This document shows positions 58,295 to 64,000 of a stretch of 64,000 nucleotides of DNA, in pieces. Made by a program: the position numbers and the translations under genes. A model generated the notes under the pieces. The model ran no database searches and had not been told where the DNA came from. It saw only the letters and a list, made by a program, of their open reading frames with translations. This DNA comes from DASTEQ01 sp040905185. GTDB lineage: Bacteria; Chloroflexota; Limnocylindria; QHBO01. The stretch spans positions 434,001 to 498,000 of the forward strand of contig JBBDRZ010000007.1 in assembly GCA_040905185.1 (NCBI GenBank), in the 5' to 3' direction. Position 1 is the first letter of the stretch, and the number at the start of each line of letters is the position of its first letter.

Positions 58295-58768
58295 CTAGTC
58301 GACCGGAGCCGGTGCGGGGACGGGCGCGGGGTCGAGATGGACCAGGGCCTGATCGATGCGCCAGACCTCATCTTCGCGCACCATGGGCACCTCGGTCGGA
58401 TACGAATATCGGTCGGTGGCCAACCCCCCGGAGAGGACCTCCACCGTCAGTTGTAGGGTCACGTGATCGCCGGTGCCTCGCGTGCCGTCATACAGGACCC
58501 GTCGCGAATCGCCGGCGTACATCCCGTAGTTGCGTACGGCTTGCTCGAATTCCTCGAGGCTCATCTGGCGCTGCACGTCCGCCGAGAAGAACGCGTGCGC
58601 GGCCCCGTAGTCCTCCTCCTCGAACGCCTGGAGATACGCCTGCAGGGCGGCCTGGGGCGAGTCGGCCGGGAACTGGTCCGGATCCCCGGCGGCCGACAAC
58701 CCCACCGCCACCACGGCCAGGATCGCCACCACCCCGATGCCCACCCCGATCGCGACCAGACCGCGCAT
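58295..58768 (-). CDS. NTF2-like exported or anchored protein
   Basis: The 157 residues have an N-terminal membrane helix (LVAIGVGIGVVAILAVVAVG) and an outside NTF2-like domain (PADSPQAALQAYLQAFEEED onward; VLYDGTRGTGDHVTLQLTV). A Pro-rich tail (LDPAPVPAPAPVD) ends it. The gene lies 3 nt after the FAD oxidoreductase and 12 nt before the DUF5671 gene in one operon. Confidence 0.7.
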   Translation of the reverse strand: MRGLVAIGVGIGVVAILAVVAVGLSAAGDPDQFPADSPQAALQAYLQAFEEEDYGAAHAFFSADVQRQMSLEEFEQAVRNYGMYAGDSRRVLYDGTRGTGDHVTLQLTVEVLSGGLATDRYSYPTEVPMVREDEVWRIDQALVHLDPAPVPAPAPVD

Positions 58769-58771
58769 CAG

Positions 58772-59962
58772 TTACACCACGTTCAATTCGCGGAGGGGCT
58801 GCCCCCGCGCGATGCGCTCGTAGCCGAGCGGGGTCAGATCAATCGTCCGATACGCGCCGTGAATGATCAGCTCGGCCAGGCCGCGGCCGACGGCCGGCGC
58901 CTGCTGGAGCCCGTGCCCCGAGAAGCCGTTGGCGAACAGCAGGTTCTTCACCTGCGGGTGGGGGCCGATGATCGCGTTATGGTCGACGGTGTTGACCTCG
59001 TAGTGACCGGCCCACGCGCGACGCATCTTGACCGCCTCGAAGTCGGGCACGCGGTGGGCCATGGCCGGCCAGACGCGGTCCTCCCACGGGGCGAGGTCGA
59101 CGGTCAGGTCGAGGGTGTCGGGATCCGGCTCCCCGTCGCGAGGCGAATAGCCGCCGATGTAGTGCGGGGCGTCGGGGCGGAAGTACACCCCGCTGGGGTC
59201 GATGACCAGCGGCGCGTCGGGGATCTCCTTGCGGCACGAGAACGAATAGACCATCCGCTTGCGGGGCACGACCGGGAGCTCCACGCCGGCAAAGCGGGCC
59301 ACCGCCCCGGCCCGCGGACCGGCCGCGTTCACCAGCGTCCCGCATTCGATCAGCCGCCCGTCGGACAGCATGACTGCGTCCACCCGCCCGCCGAACGACA
59401 GGATGCCGGTCACCTCCCCGGTGAGGTACTTGACGCCTGACGCCCGGGCCGAGTTCTGGAACGCGTGCATCATGGCGGTGGCGTCGAACCAGCCCTCGCC
59501 GGACGTGCCCAGCGACCCGCCGGCCAGGTCTTCCGTGGTCAGCCACGGGAACCGATGGCTCAGTTCGTCGGGGGAAAGGATGACGACCTGCACGTTCTCC
59601 TCGCGCTGGATGGCATGGTTGGCCCACAGGACCCCCCCACCGCCCGCCGAGGCCAGGAACAGGTACCCGCCTTCGACGAAGTCGAACTCCGGGACCGGGT
59701 CGAGGAGGGGGAACCACAGGTCCGGGTGCTTGAGGACCTGCACCGCGAACTGGCTCATCTGGATGTTCACCGGAGTGGAGAACTGCTGGCGGACTGATGC
59801 CACCGACAGGGTCGTCGATGCGGTGGCATATGTCGGGTCGCGCTCGATGACCAGGACGGAGCCCCAGAAATCAGGATCCCGGGCCAGGAAGGAGGCCACC
59901 GCCGAGCCCATGACCGCCCCACCCACGATGACGACATCGGCGCGCTGCTGGGCGGGGCTCAT
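58772..59962 (-). CDS. FAD-dependent amine/glycine-type oxidoreductase (DAO family)
   Basis: The 396 residues match the DAO/FOXRED1 family: Rossmann VIVGGAVMGSAVASFL (11-26), ERDPTYATASTTLSVASVRQ, GTLVNAAGPRAGAVA, and the C-terminal FAD loop NLLFANGFSGHGLQQAPAVG. It oxidises secondary or tertiary amines such as sarcosine-like substrates. The ATG 59962 has a leaderless -10 (TAGGAT) 7 nt upstream; it heads a five-gene operon down to 55401. Confidence 0.85.
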   Translation of the reverse strand: MSPAQQRADVVIVGGAVMGSAVASFLARDPDFWGSVLVIERDPTYATASTTLSVASVRQQFSTPVNIQMSQFAVQVLKHPDLWFPLLDPVPEFDFVEGGYLFLASAGGGGVLWANHAIQREENVQVVILSPDELSHRFPWLTTEDLAGGSLGTSGEGWFDATAMMHAFQNSARASGVKYLTGEVTGILSFGGRVDAVMLSDGRLIECGTLVNAAGPRAGAVARFAGVELPVVPRKRMVYSFSCRKEIPDAPLVIDPSGVYFRPDAPHYIGGYSPRDGEPDPDTLDLTVDLAPWEDRVWPAMAHRVPDFEAVKMRRAWAGHYEVNTVDHNAIIGPHPQVKNLLFANGFSGHGLQQAPAVGRGLAELIIHGAYRTIDLTPLGYERIARGQPLRELNVV

Positions 59963-59969
59963 GAGCCGA

Positions 59970-59975
59970 ATCCTA
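59970..59975 (-). promoter_or_regulatory. Leaderless -10 of the 59962 gene
   Basis: TAGGAT on the minus strand lies 7 nt before the ATG. Only 28 nt separate it from the divergent -10 at 60004, so the two promoters share upstream DNA. Confidence 0.6.
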
Positions 59976-60003
59976 TCCTGACCCGCGCGTGATCCGCGAC
60001 GGC

Positions 60004-60009
60004 TAGACT
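60004..60009 (+). promoter_or_regulatory. Leaderless -10 of the 60016 gene
   Basis: TAGACT lies 6 nt before the GTG at 60016. Confidence 0.6.
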
Positions 60010-60015
60010 CCGAAA

Positions 60016-61701
60016 GTGGCCACCCGCCCCACCATCGTGTGTGTCGACGACGACGTCCCGGTCCTGCGCGCCATCGAGCGGGACCTCCGGACCCGATACG
60101 CCAAGGACTACCGGATCGTGGCCGCCCCCAGCGGTGCCGAGGCGCTGGACGCCGTTCGTGAGCTGACGGTGCGGGGCGACCCGGTGGCCGTGTTCGTGGT
60201 CGACCAGCGGATGCCGAACATGACCGGGATCGAGTTCCTGTCCCAGGCAATCGACCTCCAGCCGGACGCCCGGCGCGTCCTGCTCACCGCCTATGCCGAT
60301 ACCGATGTCGCCATCCGCGCCATCAACGAGATCCGGCTCGACCAGTACCTGCTCAAGCCGTGGGATCCACCCGAGGACAAGCTGTACCCGATCCTCGACG
60401 AGCTCGTGGCCGACTGGGCGGCCGGCTACCGCCCGCCGTTCAGCGGCCTGCGGCTGGTGGCGGGGCGCTGGGCCGCTCGCGGCCACGAGATCCGCGACTA
60501 CCTGACCCGCAACCAGGTCCCGTACCAGTGGCTCGATCCGGTGAGCGACCCGGAGGGGCGGCGGGTGGCGTTGGGCGCGGGGATGGAGGAAGCCGATATC
60601 GACCCCGCCGTGCCGCTGGTCGTGCTCGAAGACGGCACCCTTCTGCGCGACCCATCCACCCGGCAGATCGCCGAGAAGGTCGGGATCCAGACCGTGGCCG
60701 CGCTGCCGTTCTACGACCTGGCCATCGTGGGTGGCGGACCGTCCGGCCTGGCAGCCGCGGTGTACGGAGCGTCCGAGGGGCTGAAGACCGTCCTCATCGA
60801 GCGCGAGGCGCCCGGCGGGCAGGCGGGAACCACCAGCCGGATCGAGAACTACCTTGGCTTTCCGGCTGGCCTGTCGGGCGGCGAACTGGCCCGCCGGGCG
60901 CTGACCCAGGCCCGCCGGCTGGGTGCCGAGATCCTGTCCCCGCGGGAGGTGACGGGCATCCGGCGCGCGGACCCGTATCGGATCATCACCCTCGACGACG
61001 GGTCCGAGATCAGCTGCCAGACGGTGGTGATCGCCACTGGGGTGAGCTACCGCCAGCTCGAGATCCCCGGCGCCGCCGAGCTGGCCGGGGCCGGCGTCTA
61101 CTACGGGGCCGCGGTCACCGAGGCGGTCCTGTACCGCGACCTGGAGGTGGGAGTCGTGGGCGGCGGCAACTCGGCGGGCCAGGCAGCCATGTACCTGGCC
61201 GGCTTTGCCAAGCGAGTCCTGCTCATGGTGCGCACCCCCGCCCTGTCGGCCATGAGCCAGTACCTGATCGACCAGATCACGGCCGTCCCGAACATCGAGG
61301 TTCGCTACCAGACCGCCATCAGCGCCGTGTCGGGGGAGGGCCACCTGGCCGCCGCCAGCCTGACGTGTGACACCGGCGACGGCAGCAGCCCAACCTCGGA
61401 AACGCTTCCCGTGGCAGCCCTTTTCGTGTTCATCGGGCAGCAACCGCGGACCGACTGGCTGCCGGCAGAGGTGGAGCGAGACGAGGCCGGCTTCGTGGCC
61501 ACCGGTCCGGCCGTCCTTCGCGACGGGAAGCGTCCTGCGGGCTGGGGCCTCGATCGGGAGCCCTTCCTGCTGGAGTCGAGCGTGCCCGGCGTCTTCGCCG
61601 CGGGCGACGTCCGCGCCCGATCGGTCAAACGCATCGCCAGCGCGGTGGGGGAGGGCGCCATGGCCATCCAGTTCGTCCACCAATACCTCGCCACGCTGTA
61701 A
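60016..61701 (+). CDS. Fused response regulator / TrxR-like flavoprotein
   Basis: The 561 residues combine a receiver domain (phospho-acceptor D63, K114), a thioredoxin-fold linker without CxxC (about 140-228) and a thioredoxin-reductase-like flavoprotein (GGGPSG at 239-244, second Rossmann VVGGGNSAGQAAMYL). The catalytic CxxC of TrxR is absent: at that position the protein reads GVYYGAAV. This architecture is known as fused response regulator/thioredoxin-disulfide reductase, but without cysteines it cannot reduce disulfides in the usual way. It likely senses FAD/NADPH redox state. A CNB-kinase gene follows 5 nt later. Confidence 0.83.
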   Translation: MATRPTIVCVDDDVPVLRAIERDLRTRYAKDYRIVAAPSGAEALDAVRELTVRGDPVAVFVVDQRMPNMTGIEFLSQAIDLQPDARRVLLTAYADTDVAIRAINEIRLDQYLLKPWDPPEDKLYPILDELVADWAAGYRPPFSGLRLVAGRWAARGHEIRDYLTRNQVPYQWLDPVSDPEGRRVALGAGMEEADIDPAVPLVVLEDGTLLRDPSTRQIAEKVGIQTVAALPFYDLAIVGGGPSGLAAAVYGASEGLKTVLIEREAPGGQAGTTSRIENYLGFPAGLSGGELARRALTQARRLGAEILSPREVTGIRRADPYRIITLDDGSEISCQTVVIATGVSYRQLEIPGAAELAGAGVYYGAAVTEAVLYRDLEVGVVGGGNSAGQAAMYLAGFAKRVLLMVRTPALSAMSQYLIDQITAVPNIEVRYQTAISAVSGEGHLAAASLTCDTGDGSSPTSETLPVAALFVFIGQQPRTDWLPAEVERDEAGFVATGPAVLRDGKRPAGWGLDREPFLLESSVPGVFAAGDVRARSVKRIASAVGEGAMAIQFVHQYLATL

Positions 61702-61706
61702 GCGCC

Positions 61707-63101
61707 GTGGCCAGTCCCCGTGCCGAACAGCTGCGGGCCACGCCCCTTTTTGCCGAGCTCGCCGACGAGTACCTCGAACGGCTGGCGGGGCACACCCAGC
61801 CCCTCCACCTGGCACCGGGGGAGTACCTGATCCAGGAGGGCGATCCGGCCGAGGACCTGTACGTCGTGGTCGCCGGGGAGCTGGAAATCACCAAGCGGTC
61901 CGGCAACGCCGATGTCTACCTCAACCGCGTCGGCCCCGGATCGATCCAGGGCGAGATCGCCGGGCTGGAGCGGGGCCAGCGCATGGCATCGGTCAGGGCC
62001 GTGGACCAGGTCGAGGTGCTGCGCATCCCCTCCGCAGCCCTGGGTGACCTCCTCACCGCCGGACCGGACGCCGTCCTGGCCCTCATCCGGACCATCACCG
62101 GGCGGCTGCGCGGGATGGAGGAGGCCCTCCGCCAACGCGAAAAGCTGGCCGGCCTGGGGACGCTGGCGGCGGGGCTGGCCCATGAGCTGAACAACCCGGC
62201 GGCGGCCATCCGTCGGTCCGCGGGGTCACTGGTCGAGGTGACGCGGGAGCGGAATGCGGCCGCGGCGGGCATTACGGCCGGGAACCCGCAGCTAGAAGGG
62301 TTGATCGGCGCGTCGCCCTCCGAGGCGGGGCGGCCGCTGGACGCGCTGACCCGCTCCGACCGGACTGATGAGATCGTGGCTGCCCTGCGCAGCGCCGGCC
62401 TTCCTGATTCGGCGAGCCCCGAGCAGGCCGCCGGACAGCTCACTGCGGCGGGCTGGACGGCTGATGACGTGCAGCGGGCGCTGGCCGGGTTCGAGCCCGC
62501 GGGGGTGGAGCCCGCGGTGCGCTGGCTGGCCAGCGTGGCCACCGCCGACGAGTTGCTGGCCGAGATCCAGATGGCCGCCGAGCGAATCAGCGCCATCGTC
62601 GGGGCGGTGAAGGGCTATGCGTACCTCGACCAGGCGCCGATCCAGCGCTTCAACGTGTGCCGGGGCATCGACGACACGCTGCTCATCCTGGCCCACAAGC
62701 TGGCCGAGGTCACCGTCACCCGAGACTACGCGCCCGACCTGCCCGAGATCGAAGGCTGGGGCAGCGAGCTGAACCAGGTGTGGACGAACCTGCTCGACAA
62801 CGCGGCGGATGCCATGGACGGCCAGGGCGAGATCGGCATTCGGGTCGAACGGACCGATGCCGGCGGGGTGCGTGTCACCATCTGCGACTCCGGACCGGGC
62901 ATCCCGCCGGCGACCCTCTCCAAGATCTTCGAGCCGTTCTTCACCACCAAGCCGCCCGGCGTGGGGACCGGCCTCGGCCTCCACCTGAGCCACAACATCG
63001 TCGTCCAGCATGGCGGCACCCTGGACGTCGAGTCCAAGCCGGGCCGCACCTGCTTCGAGGTGGTCCTCCCGCCTACCCTGCCGGGCGTAGCAGCCGGCTG
63101 A
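61707..63101 (+). CDS. Histidine kinase with cyclic-nucleotide-binding domain
   Basis: The 464 residues start with a cNMP-binding domain (about 12-125: LFAELADEYLERLAGHTQPL, GEYLIQEGDPAEDLYVVVAG), then a helical dimer domain with the H-box H159 in LAAGLAHELNNPAAAIRR, and a GHKL ATPase (NLLDNAADAM, DSGPGIPPATLSKIFEPFFTT, GTGLGLHLSHNIV). The histidine kinase is the natural partner of the receiver domain just upstream. Start GTG. The 3' end overlaps the convergent gene at 63073. Confidence 0.87.
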   Translation: MASPRAEQLRATPLFAELADEYLERLAGHTQPLHLAPGEYLIQEGDPAEDLYVVVAGELEITKRSGNADVYLNRVGPGSIQGEIAGLERGQRMASVRAVDQVEVLRIPSAALGDLLTAGPDAVLALIRTITGRLRGMEEALRQREKLAGLGTLAAGLAHELNNPAAAIRRSAGSLVEVTRERNAAAAGITAGNPQLEGLIGASPSEAGRPLDALTRSDRTDEIVAALRSAGLPDSASPEQAAGQLTAAGWTADDVQRALAGFEPAGVEPAVRWLASVATADELLAEIQMAAERISAIVGAVKGYAYLDQAPIQRFNVCRGIDDTLLILAHKLAEVTVTRDYAPDLPEIEGWGSELNQVWTNLLDNAADAMDGQGEIGIRVERTDAGGVRVTICDSGPGIPPATLSKIFEPFFTTKPPGVGTGLGLHLSHNIVVQHGGTLDVESKPGRTCFEVVLPPTLPGVAAG

Positions 63102-63468
63102 GCCGATGCCGATGCCGGGCCACGAGCCTGTACATCGGCTCCACCAGGCGGTTGACAACGGGCAGACGGCCCAAGCGAGCCACGAACCGCAGGCGCGGGA
63201 GGGTTTCCGCGATCCGGAGCACCGCCTCGCCGCCGGAAACCCAGCGACCGTCCGGCTCTACGACGTGCAGAGCGGACGGGAGTACGCCGGGCTCGATTCG
63301 GGCGGCGAAGTCAGGGAACTCGCTCGTGACCCGCTGGGCGGGCACGAACCGAAGCCGTTCAGCGCTGTCGAGTTTCCGCAGGCGCTCGACGGCGGCGAGG
63401 CATACCCCGCATTCGCCGTCGTAGCAGACGATCAGGCGGGCTCTCGCCGGAAGATCTTCGCGCCCCAA
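63073..63468 (-). CDS. DCC-type thiol-disulfide oxidoreductase (DUF393)
   Basis: The 131 residues match DUF393: the DCC motif YDGECGVC with C20 and C23, VPAQRVTSEFPDF and LRIAETLPRLRFVARLGRLP. It overlaps the histidine kinase gene antisense by 29 nt and the gene upstream (63432) by 37 nt. Members are predicted to act as thioredoxin-like electron carriers. Confidence 0.83.
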   Translation of the reverse strand: MGREDLPARARLIVCYDGECGVCLAAVERLRKLDSAERLRFVPAQRVTSEFPDFAARIEPGVLPSALHVVEPDGRWVSGGEAVLRIAETLPRLRFVARLGRLPVVNRLVEPMYRLVARHRHRLSRLLRPAG

Positions 63469-63830
63469 ATCAGGACCGCCTCGAGCAGGCTCCAGCCGAC
63501 GAAGGCGACGATGGCCGTAATGTCGAGGTACGAGCCCTGGGCGGCGAGCCCGTCCGTGCGCAGCACCCCCTCGAACGGCCCGACAAACAGCTGGCTGAAG
63601 TTCAGGATGGCGCTGACCAGCGCATTCGTCTCGTCTGCGTCGATCAGCAGCAGCACGAAGCGCAGCCCGATCAGGATCTGGATGATCCCGAAGATCAGGA
63701 CCACGACACGGCGGAAGGTTTCACCCCCACTGGGGCGTATTTCGCGGCGGGTGGTCGTGGACTGGGCGACGGCGCCCGGCGCCTCGATGGTTTCCTGGGT
63801 GACGGTGGTTCGGCGTTCTTCCTCTGTCAT
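63432..63830 (-). CDS. YggT-like small membrane protein
   Basis: The 132 residues have a polar N-terminal half (TEEERRTTVTQETIEAPGAV) and two or three membrane helices (VVVLIFGIIQILIGLRFVLL, ITAIVAFVGWSLLEAVLIWG). This fits YggT-type small membrane proteins. GGAGG is 5 nt before ATG 63830. Its 3' end overlaps the DCC gene. Confidence 0.65.
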   Translation of the reverse strand: MTEEERRTTVTQETIEAPGAVAQSTTTRREIRPSGGETFRRVVVLIFGIIQILIGLRFVLLLIDADETNALVSAILNFSQLFVGPFEGVLRTDGLAAQGSYLDITAIVAFVGWSLLEAVLIWGAKIFRREPA

Positions 63831-63905
63831 GACGACCTCCTCGGCGCGAATGATCGCGCTGCGCCAACATCCTTGCAACGCCAACACCGATCAGGAGTAA
63901 CCGCC

Positions 63906-64000
63906 GTGATCATCTGGAGCGAGTTGCCGAGGGCGCGCCTCGGCGAGATCCTCGCGGACGCCGCGACGCTGGCATGGGTCTGGTTCTGGGGCACGCTCGG
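63906..64000 (+). CDS. Start of a membrane protein (3' end outside window)
   Basis: GGAG about 8 nt upstream and GTG 63906 start a frame that reads MIIWSELPRARLGEILADAA then TLAWVWFWGTL, a membrane helix that continues past the window end. Divergent from the YggT-like gene. Confidence 0.5.
   Translation, partial: MIIWSELPRARLGEILADAATLAWVWFWGTL

Overview
The window is GC-rich, gene-dense bacterial DNA with frequent GTG starts, many 4-nt gene overlaps and many genes that seem to lack a leader. It holds no rRNA, tRNA or CRISPR array that I can see. The family mix (F420-type nitroreductase and PPOX enzymes, DUF5671, SRAP, fused response regulator/TrxR-like flavoprotein, soluble-type regulators with TPR arrays, FtsZ paralog) fits an uncultured Chloroflexota such as a Limnocylindria-type soil or freshwater lineage. 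That placement is inference; an actinobacterial-like lineage cannot be excluded. A run of exactly 100 N at 40182-40281 marks a scaffold join, and several single-base frameshifts point to a draft or metagenome assembly or to recent gene decay.

Layout. 1-5000 is an accessory, decayed patch: cupin and organomercurial lyase, three remnants of the 5' end of one DNA methyltransferase gene (two sharing a perfect 72-bp repeat), a DUF4160/tandem-DUF2442 pair, two methyltransferases and a DUF4345 protein. 5000-9800 holds small redox enzymes, a frameshifted NTF2-like gene, a large membrane alpha/beta-hydrolase-like protein and DUF3892. 9800-11500 is the most interesting locus: a 39-residue secreted peptide gene divergent from an XRE-TPR regulator, with a canonical promoter and two copies of a 22-bp repeat between them. 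11500-20200 carries a DUF4395-thioredoxin protein, an aminotransferase, an AbrB/VapC toxin-antitoxin pair, twin ABM-like genes, a PPOX enzyme and a TPR-cyclase protein. 20300-27200 is a surface-glycan operon of five translationally coupled genes (GT2, GT4, GT-C-like, pyruvyl transferase, UPF0104 flippase-like). 27200-38600 has a HAD hydrolase, a stand-alone SdhA-like flavoprotein flanked by a duplicated HAD 3' end, an HtrA-like protease, a DrrAB-type ABC exporter, a Vgb-like lipoprotein, a bactofilin-like membrane protein, and a KefB-type antiporter.

38700-46050 contains a subtilase broken by a frameshift and the gap, an amidohydrolase, a Ser/Thr kinase with a frameshifted tail and a three-gene molybdenum oxidoreductase operon. 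46050-50400 has a Tat-exported amine oxidase, two tandem PAAKK-repeat mini-proteins each followed by the same hairpin, an FtsZ with its own N-terminal membrane anchor, MsrA and a small inverted-repeat element. 50400-64000 has an MFS exporter, an ArsR-AHSA1 operon with a clear operator, small hydrolases, a cluster of DnaA-box-like sites, an SRAP/polynucleotide-kinase-like operon, and a REC-flavoprotein with a CNB-histidine kinase partner.

Regulation. At least twelve genes have a TANNNT hexamer placed 6-7 nt before an ATG or GTG, the signature of leaderless transcription. This decides several starts, including the regulator at 10138, the kinase at 42905, the FtsZ-like gene at 49395 and the divergent pair at 59962/60016.
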